Shown piece after piece: positions 44,076-56,024 of a stretch of DNA of 64,000 nt (position 1 is its first letter; every line of letters begins with the position of its first letter). The stretch is from assembly GCA_003415625.1 (NCBI GenBank), contig PYIU01000002.1, positions 4,278,001 to 4,342,000 of the forward strand. The letters are read 5' to 3'. A program made the position numbers and the translations under genes. The DNA is from Aquanectria penicillioides (taxonomy: Eukaryota; Ascomycota; Sordariomycetes; Hypocreales; Nectriaceae). The notes beneath the pieces were generated by a model. It was not told the DNA's origin and did not search any database. It saw only the letters and a list, made by a program, of their open reading frames with translations.

Positions 44076-45949
44076 TCAAAGGTCCTTCAGGTAGGCAACG
44101 TTGGCAATGTTGTAATTGCTATTGCTATTCACCTCCCGGAGAGGAAGACGGAGAGTATCCCTGGAAGGCTCCAGGAGAGAGGGCGATTGCACCTGAGAGG
44201 TCTCTTCGATGAATTCGTGGTGGAGGAACAAAAGTAGTGCGTGGATGTCCGCCTTGGTGGTCATGGCTCCGAGACTGGCACGGACAATGCTGGGGAGGAA
44301 AGTTAGCATACGTCTCAGTCACCACAATCAGCTACTGGAAAGCTTACCCAGTTGGTCTTCTATTGATGATGGCCATCTCGCCTGCACCGCATGCGTGCCC
44401 ACTCGAAAACATCCTGCTCCACTCCCATTCCTCGTATTGGAGAGCTTTTGACACACCGCCAGGACAACAAACACCTACAGTATCCTAGTTAGCTTTGTCC
44501 TCAAGATTGCCTCAGGGAAGCGAACGTACCTCCAGCACGAATGTATACATTGGATTCGTTGGCGAGTTTCTCAACTTCGGTCCAGGGAACATAGGAGCCA
44601 TCGGGTTTCATCACGTTGAATGCGAAAGTTGCTCCTTGTCGTGAGGGATCTCCGTACATGGTCGGGTCGTCAACGTATACTTCAACCACTGGGGCTCCAT
44701 TGGGATACTGCAAGGCGACGAGACTCTTATATAATGTGCGGGCGAGGTAGGTACAGTGACGAGAGATGACATCCTGAACTCAAGTTAGTCAATGACTCGC
44801 TAATATGAGCGACAAAGTTTACCATGGAGCCGTAGAGGCGAATATGCGTGTCAATAGCAAGGCCGAGAGCCAAGATGCTGTGAAATGGAAGAGTGCCATC
44901 CTCCAATCCATCATGGATGTTCCACATGTCGTATTGATCTCCAAGCCCAGGGACCTTTTTGGCAATGCGCTTGTCGCCATTTAGAGGGAAAAGCTGGGCA
45001 ATGGTACCTCCTCCAAAATATTTGCGCAGATTCAATATGTGACCAGACGACCTCCGAACAATCAGGGCGCCGAGATCGGGGAAACCGAAGATCTTGTAAA
45101 ATGATAGGCAGGTGAAATCAGGCGCATCCTCGGGGTCATTGAATAGGGAACCCAGAGAAGAGGTCATGGCAAGAGCGGCAGCATCGAACAGAGTATAGGT
45201 GTTTCGCAAATGCGGGTTCTCTCGGATCTTCCTCAACCATCCCTTAGGCAGCCTACGCCCACTGAGGTTGGACTGGCCAGGGTACGCAAAAAGGCCGAGA
45301 CCTGTGGACTTGGAATTTCGTACAGTGCTGTTGGCAGGGCACTCTAGCCAGCGGTCAACCTGGTAGTCATCCTCAAAGCAATGATAGTCTCCGGAAGTGA
45401 ATTCTCGAACTCCGATGATGCTGGTGTGCACTTCTCGGTGGTAGCCGTACCAGAAGCTCTTGGAAGGAGTTCTCTCGCCAAGATCACGGAAACCGTCAGC
45501 AACGAGCTTGATGGCGGCGGTCGCGTTAGCCACAAAAACCAGGTCGAAGTGTTCAGGATCCGCCCCGAGGAACTCTAGGGCCTTAGCCCGTACACTGTCG
45601 ATCATTTCCCCCGACATCTTAGCGGGGAGATTCTCAGAGTGGGGGTTGCCCCAGAGGTTGCTAATCATGGCATGCGAGAAGCTGCTAACAAGAGAACGAG
45701 CATAGATGGTGGCGCCGCCGTGGTCGAGGTATGCGCCTGAGAGTCTTTGTGAGCAAGTTGTTGATACGGCTACTAACGCTGGGGATAGCTACCTTGAGAC
45801 ATGTTCGGATACTCATCGTCTCGGAATTTGTCGACGGAAGAATTGTACTCCATACTTGACGGGCCTGTCACTGACCGTTTCGGTCTTGGAGGCAGTGACG
45901 AGGTTTCGAGCTGGAGGTCAAGAGTATCAATGTCAGTCATCGCGTCCAT
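44076..45949 (-). CDS. Molybdenum-cofactor-sulfurase-like PLP enzyme (class V aminotransferase fold), no MOSC domain
   Basis: Five exons on the minus strand: 45949..45793, 45736..44823, 44773..44530, 44474..44348 and 44289..44076; 551 residues with all phases closing. After a short acidic N-terminus comes YLDHGGATIYARS, typical of MoCo sulfurases, then NPHSEN, the VFVANATAAIKLVA segment, and the PLP-lysine motif SFYKIFGFPDLGALIV. The next element is IRAGGVCCPGGVSK, then SGHACG, and the protein ends in a short helical tail. Full MoCo sulfurases (HxB/ABA3/MOCOS) are 750-850 residues and carry a C-terminal MOSC domain; that half is absent here. The enzyme probably moves sulfur from cysteine through a PLP-bound intermediate, but whether it acts on molybdenum cofactor is uncertain. 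Other class V desulfurases are an alternative. Confidence 0.87.
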
Positions 45950-48830
45950 GGTGACCTGAAATAAACCATTGAAGGAGGGGTTTGGACAGGGATGCCGTGC
46001 ACTCAGCAAACGTCTCCAGAGAAGCTTCAAGCGGGGACCCATAGCTGAAATAGAAAGACTTGAGGGACGGGATGAGGAGGATAGCTGGTTTCCCAACATA
46101 TCCGAGCGGGCTACCCACCAGAAGCGAAGAAGGCATGTAGGACGTATGGGAAGGTCTGCCCAGATGTGAGGTCTCAGTCCAGAATCGACTTGATTCGTGG
46201 GGTGGTCGTAGGTGGCTGCGGCCAGTGGTAGTGGTATTGGGGCCCGATTGGCGTGAGGGCGGCCGTTGACCTAAGGACTGAGGTGGGGGAGGGCTGTCAA
46301 AAAAGTCAAGCGATAGTGGTGAGCTTGGGTGATGGTTCTCAATGATTTAGTTGAGAAACAAATAGTGAGAAAGGATGAATTAGTATACAACTCGCAGAGG
46401 GTGTCCAGACGAGTCTGAGAGGCTTGAGAATCCATCGAGCGTCCAAGAGAGCGGCCGCATGATCATATATGGCGTGGATAGCGTCGCCCAGTCCCAGCCA
46501 CATCCGGCTCGTCGGCATGCACATGAAGATGGACTGCCCGACAGCAGAATCGGGACCCTGGCCTCGGACAGGAGAGCGCAAAATCCTTCCCGAATGCCTT
46601 CCACCTTCCAAGACCCAATTTCGGCGGATGCCCGCGCGTTCAAGGGAGGAGGTCCGTGACGCTGGGACTTTGTGGGGATAGATACTTCAACGGGGCAGTG
46701 GGCAGATGGGCGCGAACTGGCATTGGGCGAGAGCCAGCATTGGACGAGAACCGAGCATTGGATGATGATAATCTCTTGCACACAAAATACACAAATAGGT
46801 AAGGCTCCATACGGCCCCAGAGGGCTGTGAAGCTTGCCGAAAGTAGCGGGCAATGTGGACCTGCAGGGCTGAGGCTGGAGTAGACGTAACACACCTAACA
46901 TGCAGATGTGTTGTTCAGCTGAAGGCTACTAAGTTACCACAATGGGGAATTAATTGAAACGCGGGAAACGCCGGAGGCGCCTTTGTCTTGGAGTTCGGGG
47001 ACCACCTCATGTCAAACGCTAGCCGGGCATCGGTGAGGATGGCCATGAGTTGTACGGAGTACTTCGTAGGGAGCTCTTCTCTGCACCAAGAGACTGTCGC
47101 TGCACAGGTCGCCGACATGGGAGAATTGGGAACCTATCGGTGCTGGGGTCGAAGCGGATGAGTGGAGATCTCGGGGACCTCGTGGGGTCTTAGATAGATC
47201 CCCGAGGAGCCATTGTTACTGCAAAACGTTTCTGATCCTGGTCAAAGGGCGATTTAATACATCCCCCCCCACCGTTAAGTAGGCAAGGGTGGCGGTGCCC
47301 CACCATCTCCCGCAGGAGGCTCAGGATGGTGCGAAGTTGGTAGACCGACCCTCTTGCTGCCATCTACTGAGGGTCTCCAATGGGCAATCAGAGGGTAATC
47401 ATCCCATTCCTTAGCTTTTTGAAGGACTGCGAGGCTGCTAATTGTGGCGTTGCTGGAGTGAATCTCTCTTTCTCTTGGTGGAAAAGTGGGATCCGTCTCC
47501 TTGCCTCAAGAAGCCAATCGCGGTTCGTTGTTGGTGTAGCCAGCCGAGTATGTCGTTTGAAGCTTCGCCCCAAAGTTATTGGAGCAACGAAGCGTCAGGT
47601 ACCCAGAGTGTCATGAGCGGTGTCCCGAATTGTCGGAATGGCCAGGATGCTGAGTTTAAGCATGGGTAAGTACCTACATACATGGAGTCCATGTGGATAA
47701 CCACAACTCTTGCAAGCGAGGCAAAGGATTGGTCAGGGAAATTCGAAAATGTTGTTGCTTTGGATCTGGCTTTCAATTCCGTCCCCTGTCCTCCGAAGGA
47801 CCCGAGCTTGTTGCCTGGAGCGGAGCTGGGGAAGCCGCACGGGCATGCCGAAGCTAGAAGCCACCACACATCACTTGCACGTCACCCTGCGAAGCTAAAA
47901 AAAACAAATAATAAATAAAAATAAGGAAGAAAGACAAAAATCGTATCATGGCACGAGCCTTGAGATCGTTACATGCATGAGGTGCAGTAGTCACCGCCAA
48001 AGTGAAGACCGTAATTCGGCCCTTTCTTCCCGCCTTTGGTCTGGTAAAAGGCTGTAACTGTAACATATACAGGTGTCTTGTTTAGGTAGGTGTTGTCACA
48101 CTACCGATTAGATCACCAAACCCTTCGGGAAAGACCCCTACTTCATCGGCGACCTCCCAGGTAGTCCGACGGAAGGACGCGAGAGGACCTGGAATATCCC
48201 CGGACGGTCAAAATTTTTGGGTCCCCTGAGCAACGTTAGCATTGTCGTGTCATTAGGGTGCTATCAAGTTATGAGATGGCTGATTTGCTCATACACTCTG
48301 GTGCGAGGATTGCTTCATGAATTCAGTTTGATGCTCTGTTCAAGCCATGACAGGTACAGGCATAACTCGTCAAACGGAACCAAAGTTGGGCCTTCACTCG
48401 CAAAGACAACCAAACCTGTTCCCACTGTCGAATGTTTCTTCTCACCTAACATATATTGTCGTAGGGTACTTGAGATTTCACATCAGCTCCGAATTGACTT
48501 GAATATGTGGATTAAGTTGCCACATGAACCTAACCTGACTCTCCTTCACGGGGCCCTGAGCCTCCACATGTGAGTAACTATTTTCTCGCAATCTTCCATG
48601 GGTATCATGAATCACTCAGAGCTTGTGGCATTCCTAGCCCAACTGGGAGCCCTCTTCATACTTCATCCCATTAAAGAATCTTTCGCCTTCCACCTCCAAA
48701 TCTATACATATTACCGGATCCTTCTCCAGAATCCACATCCAAGCTTTCGAAATGCTATTACTCGGCATTTTCATTTATTCCAGCCTCTGAACCTCGAGGC
48801 AAAGTACCCATACTTCAAGACCATATCCCA
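45950..48830. other. 2.9 kb intergenic region
   Basis: Upstream region of the MoCo-sulfurase-like gene on one side and 3' flank of the superoxide dismutase gene on the other. Open frames up to 173 codons exist on both strands, but none has a recognisable motif or a credible intron structure. Motifs such as GTACGGAGTAC (near 47054) and AGGTAGG (near 48085), often repeated in ascomycete intergenic DNA, are present. No gene is claimed. Confidence 0.45.
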
Positions 48831-49627
48831 TTACAGCGCAGCGAACAGAGCAATCGCCCCTGATAGCAGAAGAGAAACCGGCAGCACGTGCGAGGAGGCC
48901 GAAACTGGGACAGGGGTCTGCCCAGCAGTTTCAGAGGCAGAAGGAGCTGCCCCACTGGACTGGGAGGGCGTAGGTGCTGTCAACGGGGGAGGAGTGTATG
49001 TGCCATTGGTGGCATCTTTGACCTGGACGAAGTTGGCGCATGTAAGACGGGTCTTGTTGGCATAATGTACGACGATAGATCGATTGCCGAAGAAAGCACC
49101 AATCCCCTGCTTGGTAGATGCATACAGATCGATGTACTCAGCCCCAAAAGGGTCTGCTTGGATCGTGCCGTACTTGCCACTCAGATCTCCGACCTGACAG
49201 GTGTTGGGCTGCTTGCTATCACAGGGTGTGTCCTCACCCCTTACGAAGGGGTCCAGGTGAGCTAGCGTCTTGGTACAGTTGCCATCTGCAGGAACGGGAT
49301 CAACGTGGAGGTGATAGACTATCTAGGGTTACAACATATCCGGGACAGGGGCGTTGGGCCAAGAGACTTACGGAATGGGCCACCCTCTTTGGGGAGGTTT
49401 GAAAACTTGACTGTGAACTTGACGCCATTGCCGTCCTTATTGGCCTTTGCAGTAACGTGCCCCCTGACATTTCCCTTCAACGCTGCCTGCTTAAAGAATG
49501 GCTTGTCGGGAAGAGTCGCCTTGTACACTACCCCCACGGGGTTGTCCGTGACAGGCTCGGCATTCTGACTTGCAGCCTGGCCGATGAGAGCCGACGACAG
49601 GGCAGCAATGAGAAGGGAGGGCCGCAT
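48831..49627 (-). CDS. GPI-anchored Cu-only superoxide dismutase (SOD5-like)
   Basis: Two exons on the minus strand, 49627..49372 and 49318..48831; 247 residues. The 53-base intron (GTAAGT donor, GATAG acceptor) joins GGPF to LYHLHVD. Residues 1-19 form a signal peptide. Copper ligands are visible in YHLHVDPVP (two His), AHLDPF (third His) and SIVVHYANKTRLTCANF (fourth His). The zinc loop is reduced to the Cys-rich segment with CQVGDLSGKYG, as in the Cu-only SODs of Candida and Histoplasma. A Ser/Thr/Pro-rich stalk and a hydrophobic end (LPVSLLLSGAIALFAAL) point to a GPI anchor. These extracellular enzymes turn superoxide into hydrogen peroxide at the cell surface and protect against oxidative bursts. 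The gene is well supported. Confidence 0.93.
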
Positions 49628-51628
49628 GTTGTGTTGGTGCAAATGAACCTTGAGAGTGCAAATGTGGAGTTTTGTGCTAGGTAGAGGCAGAGGTAGAGGC
49701 CGGGATGGCGTTGTTGCTTGCGAGGATCCTAGTTTCTGGCTCGTCTAAAGTCGGTAGACAGGAAGGAAGGAAGAACGAGGGGAGGGAAGGTGGAAGAGTA
49801 GGCAGAGAGATCTCGTGCGGGAGAGAGTAGCCCTGACACTAGATATAGGATTTATGTCTGCGATCTGCGGACGATGATTCACCATGGAAGAGACTAGAGC
49901 GCGAGGGAGTGACGGGCAGCTGGCAAGTGCCGCACGATTTGGGTTTTATAAGACTGGTCAACCAGCATCCGAGCGGGAGTGTTGAACTTGCCGTTGGACA
50001 ATGCCTGGCTCATGTCCAGCCAATATCGGCTGCGCCCCGTACAACATGCATGTTGAAAGCCATCAAGAAGCTCCGGAGCAGCTAAAGCGAGCCAAGGTGA
50101 GTCGATGCGACGTACAAACGCGGGGGAGCGCAGTGATGCCCGGGCGACATCCCTTTGTGTTGCTTCTCGCGTCGACGATTGGTGGTCAGCAAGTGCGGGA
50201 CCTCGCGGCCGCGGCGCCATGGCGTTCTGTTTCACCGTGGAATTCGCTTCTGTTGAGCGGAAGCAGCAGCTCGCTCTATCTTCCCTGCCAGCCAATCCGA
50301 TGGCATGAACCTCGCTCGTTGCGCGTGCGGCTCCTGGGCTTCATCCATTCCCCTGGACGACGGAGGCTGTGCTTGCTCTGCTTAGCGCCAAGTGCTGACA
50401 ACTCTCGGTGAGCCATCCTTGGCGGGTTTTGGGAAGAGGATCAAGCAAGGTTGCACGCGTGGAACAATGGCTTTCTCACGTCCGTGATTGCAGGACTAGC
50501 GCACAAAGAGCGCTTGCGTAGAGTAAAAGACCAACCGCGTTGATGGAGTTCCTCGGGTACAGTGCCCTAAGACTGCTTGGCACAGCCTTGGCTGAAGCAA
50601 ACAACTAGCAATTGCATCATCATTTGAAGAGGAGTCTCCTATGCACGAAATCACAGAAGCCCACAATGACCCGGCGGCGCTCTTCCCTGAGAAATGGCAT
50701 TGTTTGGGTGGGCGATACGGCTCGTTTGCCGAGTGAGGCGTTTCGTTTCGTTTCATGTTCTCAGTGTGATTTCGCAAGCCACTGGCGTATGAGTCTCAGG
50801 GCTTCACGCATGGCTAAGCGTCTCCAAGTGACCTGGTCAGCGCACCTAGGCGCGACTTATTATTAGCAATGATTGTCTCCAAGAGTCGACCCATCGCCCC
50901 GAACCAACGTGGTTGTCGTGGAGGCACCCTAGCCAACTAACTGGGCGCTTATTTATTCTAGACTGTATCCGTAAAAGATGCCTGAGCTGCCTTGTCGGAC
51001 ACTTTATCAAAGACGCGGGCCAACATTTCGGAAACCGGCCAAGGATTGGATCTGCAGCCTCACACCCCCATCTAGAGTGACATATCTATCAGCAGGCAGC
51101 GATTTCCCTTGGGCTTCAAAATTCGCATCACTTGTTGGTGAATTGATTTGAAATTCGGCTCATCTGGGCGAGCCCATGACGTACGGTATCTGACGGCTGC
51201 AGGCGAGCCCGAGCAAAGACCGGTTGATGGACCAGGGAGAGGATTTGGAATTAACCTCAATCTAGTGGAGAGATTCGGAACTATCCGGTCATCGGCATGA
51301 TCCTGAGTAAAACCCTCGCTGTGCAGCAAATGCATGGGATCTGGGGTCATTCGAGTGAGGGAAGGGAAGGGCAGTGAGAGTGTGGCTGACAGGTGTGGCG
51401 CCGACCACACCATGCTTCCTTTGAAGTGGCGCGGCTTTCCAGCCTTATCAGTGAGGCAAGAACTGACTGGCTCCGTCTCGATAACGCCAGGGGAGCACAC
51501 GTCCAAGCAGGCAGCTCCATCGGTCTCGACATCAACACCTCCGACAGCAACCCCACGGTCCATCTCGCTCACAACGCCGTCCGCCTCGTTGACCACCTCC
51601 CTTTGTACAACTTTAGATTTCGCCCACC
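49628..51628. other. Divergent intergenic region
   Basis: A 2.0 kb stretch between the superoxide dismutase gene and the V-ATPase subunit f gene, upstream of both. Open frames up to 174 codons on either strand lack any recognisable feature. The 60 bases before the subunit f start are C/T-rich as expected for a leader. No gene is supported. Confidence 0.45.
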
Positions 51629-52047
51629 ATGAAGCCCATTGTCAGCGCCTTCAACGCTTGGTCTTGGTTAGCCAATCCCACCCACCCTAGCTTCGACCCG
51701 GCATGACGCAGCTAACAAGGAGCTCTCCAGCACGGTCATTTCCGTCTTTGCCATCGTCATCCTGAGCGTTATCGCCTCCCTTTTCCGCAGCGGACATGAA
51801 GAGTTTGTCGGCGGCAAGGATGATCCCGAGGATGGCAAGGCAGTGGCTGGTACCATCTTCACTGCCGTCTTCGTCTACATTGTACGTCACCTGCGACACC
51901 CGCGTTCATTCCGACCTCGACACTGTCCCTTGGCCGATCCTACACACATCGATATGTACTGACATTTATCAGGGCTTCTTCATCTTCTGCGGACTCCAGG
52001 GACTCCTGCACGTCCGAGAGAGCCGGAGGGGCGCGATTGCCTTGTAA
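51629..52047 (+). CDS. V-type ATPase subunit f (YPR170W-B / RNAseK family)
   Basis: Three short exons, 51629..51666 (38 bases), 51731..51881 and 51973..52047; 87 residues. Intron 1 (64 bases) has a GTTAGC donor and CTCTCCAG acceptor; intron 2 (91 bases) has a GTACGT donor and TATCAG acceptor. Spliced, the start reads MKPIVSAFNAWSCTVISVF, which lines up with the yeast YPR170W-B start. Two membrane helices follow (VISVFAIVILSVIASLF and IFTAVFVYIGFFIFCGLQG) with the conserved loop HEEFVGGKDDPEDG between them. The family is the small Vo-sector subunit f of the vacuolar ATPase, related to animal RNAseK. Without splicing only the second half is visible as an open frame, so it is easily missed. Confidence 0.9.
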
Positions 52048-52596
52048 GCGACATCATCGGCGAATAGAGCACGAAGCGGAACCGGGCGTTCTAGGCACTT
52101 TATCGATTTGAATTTGGGCCGGCATTGTATTTTGAAGGACGACTTAGTCCGGCATGTTATCAGTGAAGGAGAGCACACCCCAATGATCGGGTAATCATTA
52201 AGCGCAGGTTGATGGGCAGCCTGCCATGTACGAAATATTCGAATACTTAGACGAGTTATTCAAGTTTGTTGTCTTGGGATTTGACTTTCATATCGATTCC
52301 GGTCGCTGCGACTTAGGGATCCTTTCCCTACGGTAAGATCGAGAATCACGAAGAATATATGGTCATGCGTGAAAGCAGAACCCCGGTCAGGGAAAATATG
52401 TTTCGTGATGAGTTTTTACTCAATGAAGAACAACCACGGTCATATCTCTGGCTTGGATGCGAAGGGGACCCTTGGTTTTCGTACATCACCCCCAACTGAA
52501 TGAACATCGTGCTGCTCCTGAAGGAACGGGTTTAAATGAGATGGTGTGCGCATCAAGTTGACCTTGAAGCTTGTTCAACCGCTAAACCTATTCAAT
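52048..52596. other. Convergent 3' spacer
   Basis: A 549-base AT-leaning spacer between the V-ATPase subunit f stop and the HET-domain gene stop, which converge. No gene, repeat or element was recognised. Confidence 0.5.
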
Positions 52597-54378
52597 TCAA
52601 AACCACAAGACACTCCGTTCCTTCTCGCTCTTAGCTTCAACTTTTAATGATATGCTGTAAAAGAGGCTCGAGTATTTGCTTTCCAACCCGATTGATGCCC
52701 TGACAACACGCAACAGTCTGATATGGTCTCTTCGTTGAGCTTTGTCAAGGACGCCACCAAAGTCTCCCTTTGCTATCAACGACTGGGCTTCAAACGCGTA
52801 CCATGGCATAAAGTACAGTGCTGCAGTCCTGAGTGGGTTGGGTGGCAGAGGCTCTACACCAGCTACCAGACAGGTGCCTTGGGGCTGCGAGCCATGCACG
52901 CCGTCGAGGCCGAGCTCAAGCACGCCCAAGACCTTGGGAGCCGTGAGTTCTTCCACTGTGGGACCGGCCGCGAGATCAAAGTTGATTTCATAGGATTCGG
53001 GCGAACCGGAAAACTCCTTGGCCATGTCGTAAAAGTATTGCCATGTCGGTGACCGAGAGCGTACGTGGACAGCATACGGGGACTCCTCTTCCGGATCCTT
53101 CATTTCTGGGTGAAAGATGAATCCCTTTAGATACCTTATTTCAGGTGCTTCATGAGGCACAAAGATGTGGCGCGGGATCGCCTCTGCCAGGGGCTCTGGT
53201 TGATTGCTTGCAATAACTTTCAACAGTTCGTCTGGTAGGATGATGTTGTTCATCATTGACAGCACCAGCATGTCGGGTCGAATTCTCACAAAATATGACT
53301 CGTTTTCCCAAGAGGTTCTCTGAAGCAATATTGAGGAATTGATAGAAGACTGGCCTCTTCGTAATTCGCAATTTAGAAAAGCCAGAAAGATTGTCCCCGA
53401 CTTATCAGTTGGCAAGGGTGTTAGAGGGAGCTCCAGGTGTAAGCCCCGATTCGTCATGGCCGTTGAAAGGCCAGACCGCATTGAGATGTACTTGGAACGG
53501 CTAGGAACCAGGCCATTTATATCATCTAGGCTGTGATCCACCTCAAATGCCGAAGGACTGTCGGCTAGCAGGCCCCAATAGTCTTGTCGTTGGGCCTGGT
53601 GTGGCGGAATACGCCATGCATATACGGACTCGTCGTCGGTCGATTTTATAATCTCTTCCTGGAGTCTCTTAAACGCATTTCTCTGACCCTCTCCATAGAG
53701 CAATGGCATATGTATGTCAAACAACCCCAGAAGACAGTAGGCAATATCTTCTGGGCGCGTTGTTTCTCTCCTTGCCGCCCAGTTCATCCGCTCAGCAATG
53801 GACAGTTGGTGTAGTTTCCGAAGTCTATCAGTCTTTGATTGGCTGGGCGTTTCAAGAATGTCTTCTGGAATTCCGGTTTCCTCCTGTATGGGCTTCTCAA
53901 GCGAGGCTCTGGTACCGAGTCGCGTCCAGTTCTGGCCGTAAAAAACCACTTCCTTTGGGGCAATCAATTCTTGTAGAGTCCAGCCTCTTGTAAACCAGCG
54001 GCTCTTCTGCAGGGCCGAGCCTGGCTCATTTGAATCGCTTGGAGCACTAACATCCTCCAGGTAGGCAATGCAGACAGCCGAGTCTGCATACCAGCGGAAC
54101 ATGGAGTTGATGGCCTCTGAGAGTTCAGCGCTGCTAGTCTTGTCGATGCAGCAGGTATCGATCCATATGTATTCTAGCCCAAAGGAAATTGCAATCTCAC
54201 AGCTTCCCCGCAGCTTGCGATATCGCTCGAGACTCAAGATTTCGTCCCGGCTACATCTCTGAATGTCTTCGAGTGTCACTTCATCCTTCCCCCAGGTATG
54301 CGACAATATCGCATATCCCGGAGCATCGTTTCCGGAAAAGAACTCTAAGCCAAGAGTCCGGGTGTTCAACAGTCGCAT
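52597..54378 (-). CDS. HET-domain protein (heterokaryon incompatibility type)
   Basis: Intronless, 593 residues. The first ATG gives MRLLNTRTLGLEFFSG, the usual start of this family; the frame is open a little further upstream but only with non-ATG codons. The HET domain covers about residues 20-240 with its three conserved blocks: YAILSHTWGKDEVTLEDI, YIWIDTCCIDK followed by INSMFRWYADSAVCIAYL, and RWFTRGWTLQELIAPK. Next comes IAYCLLGLFDIHMPLLYGEG, also typical. The C-terminal 330 residues have no domain I can name, and there is no NACHT or WD40 part as in HET-E/HET-D. HET-domain proteins trigger regulated cell death after non-self recognition on cell fusion. Many family members have no known role, so function in this fungus is inferred only by family. 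Confidence 0.93.
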   Translation of the reverse strand: MRLLNTRTLGLEFFSGNDAPGYAILSHTWGKDEVTLEDIQRCSRDEILSLERYRKLRGSCEIAISFGLEYIWIDTCCIDKTSSAELSEAINSMFRWYADSAVCIAYLEDVSAPSDSNEPGSALQKSRWFTRGWTLQELIAPKEVVFYGQNWTRLGTRASLEKPIQEETGIPEDILETPSQSKTDRLRKLHQLSIAERMNWAARRETTRPEDIAYCLLGLFDIHMPLLYGEGQRNAFKRLQEEIIKSTDDESVYAWRIPPHQAQRQDYWGLLADSPSAFEVDHSLDDINGLVPSRSKYISMRSGLSTAMTNRGLHLELPLTPLPTDKSGTIFLAFLNCELRRGQSSINSSILLQRTSWENESYFVRIRPDMLVLSMMNNIILPDELLKVIASNQPEPLAEAIPRHIFVPHEAPEIRYLKGFIFHPEMKDPEEESPYAVHVRSRSPTWQYFYDMAKEFSGSPESYEINFDLAAGPTVEELTAPKVLGVLELGLDGVHGSQPQGTCLVAGVEPLPPNPLRTAALYFMPWYAFEAQSLIAKGDFGGVLDKAQRRDHIRLLRVVRASIGLESKYSSLFYSISLKVEAKSEKERSVLWF

Positions 54379-54936
54379 GCTATCAGGTGATGAGGGTGTC
54401 TTGTCGCCCGTCACCTGTCCTGTCCTGGTTCCGGGATTAGCTCCAGGTTAATGCCCCCCACAGGTCGCCTTTACTCGGGTGTAGTCGAGAAGTTAAGAGA
54501 AACAGAGATTCGGACGATACAAAGTGGATAGTTGGTTTAGGTGAGGATTCCTCTCGAATGGATGAACATTGCCTAGACTAGAGTAGCTGACATCGGGTCT
54601 AGATCGTTACAGTGTTAAAATTGCATTCCCACTGTAAGTATTGAAGTCATGAAATTACGACTTGCGGGTAATTTAGCCAAAAGTTTGCATCATGTCCAGT
54701 TCCTTCAATTGTATACTTTTCGTAAGCAAGTTCAAAAATCGTATTGTAAAGCCATGCAAGGCTGAGAGGACAATGCATGCGACGGCTTGGGGACGACACC
54801 AATTGAATGCAAGCCTGGTGCGATGGGCATGGATACGGACAATCAAGGTCAATCCTAACCTTTCGATATTGCACTACATCTAAGTCTTTTTTTAAATATA
54901 GATACATGAATAGAAATAAAATGCATTATTGGAACA
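54379..54936. other. Spacer between HET gene and DUF4291 gene
   Basis: A 558-base AT-leaning stretch between two minus-strand genes, holding the HET gene promoter and the 3' end of the DUF4291 gene. Nothing else is recognised. Confidence 0.5.
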
Positions 54937-55638
54937 TTATGAGTCGGGAGAAATTGTGCCTGTGGTGGTCATTTCAAGTTTCGTTTGGACAGATTCAGGA
55001 ACATTGAACACCCTCTCTTCGGGTACCAAGCCAAGCTTTACCAGCTCCTCTTCCGTTATGTCTGGCTGTTCATCAATGACTCGCTTCAGCTCACGAGCTG
55101 TTTCCGTGACATCCTCGATTTCGACAATCCATTCGTTGGCCCAAGTTTCACTTAAAGCACCAGGGATGCCGATCTGGATGCTGCGGTATGGTAGCACCTG
55201 GAGCTTGGCTGTTCGCTCGGGATCCCACTGAATCCTAACATCTGCCGACTTTACGCGCTTTCCATTTGGGTTGGGTTGATCATCCTTGTTGTCGGATGCT
55301 GGGGCCCTCTGAACATGGGTTGACAAGACACCTTTCTCGAGCAGACCGATAAAATGCTCGTGCTTCATCTTTAAGGCGAGAATGCAAGCCTGTCTAGGGT
55401 CCTTGTAAGAGTATCCGGCACGGTACATCATCCAAGCCCAGCTGGGTTTGACCCAGGTCATGCGACCGGGTTTGAAATCAGGAGACGCATTCAATTTCTG
55501 GGATTCAACAGCGGCATCGGCTATTGATTTCTTGTAAGCCTGGTAGACTGTGATGGTGGTCTCGTCGTAGAGGGCACGGATCTGCCGATACGGAACCTGG
55601 GTGGCGGTGGTGGTGGTGGTGGTGGTGGTAGGGGTCAT
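54937..55638 (-). CDS. DUF4291-family protein
   Basis: Intronless, 233 residues. The ATG at 55638 starts MTP followed by a run of Thr codons that forms a trinucleotide repeat in the DNA. The family pattern is clear: PYRQIRALYDETTITVYQAY near residue 15, then RMTWVKPSWAWMMYRAGY and a helix with ACILALKMKHEHF. Further on, VRIQWDPER and LPYRSIQIGI are also family-typical. DUF4291 proteins occur in bacteria and fungi as stand-alone units of about 200 residues and lack an assigned function. No signal peptide or membrane segment is seen, so the protein is probably cytosolic or nuclear. A patchy spread across bacteria and fungi would fit gene transfer, but I cannot test this here. Confidence 0.88.
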   Translation of the reverse strand: MTPTTTTTTTTATQVPYRQIRALYDETTITVYQAYKKSIADAAVESQKLNASPDFKPGRMTWVKPSWAWMMYRAGYSYKDPRQACILALKMKHEHFIGLLEKGVLSTHVQRAPASDNKDDQPNPNGKRVKSADVRIQWDPERTAKLQVLPYRSIQIGIPGALSETWANEWIVEIEDVTETARELKRVIDEQPDITEEELVKLGLVPEERVFNVPESVQTKLEMTTTGTISPDS

Positions 55639-56024
55639 GTCGAGATAGACGAACAGATGATGAATGTGTGGGGGTGGGTATTTGTGGTCTTTCGTTGTGA
55701 GTGTTGCAGTTGCAGGGGAGAGCGATGAGCGATGGGCCACGGCGATGAGGATGTGATTGTGTGGGCTACGATGGTATTATATACAGGTACATGCCATTGC
55801 CAGAATAGAGCGAGGTGAGAGAGATTGCTGGAGAATGCCTTGGCTAACAGCGGTGGTGGACTGTGTATACCGGCGCAGTCATGAATGCATGGAGCTAGGA
55901 GCAATAGCCGTCGATGTGAGTCTTCGGCGAAAGAGGTGCCGGCGCTACCCCTCCACGTCTTCCCTCCCCTGACACGTGCTGGGGACGCTGGAGGGAGGGA
56001 TGGGAGGAGGGATGGAAGGAGGAG

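Noticed and set aside
51072..51596. Minus-strand open frame of 174 codons before the subunit f gene
   Set aside because: No recognisable motif, and it overlaps the probable leader of the well-supported V-ATPase subunit f gene.
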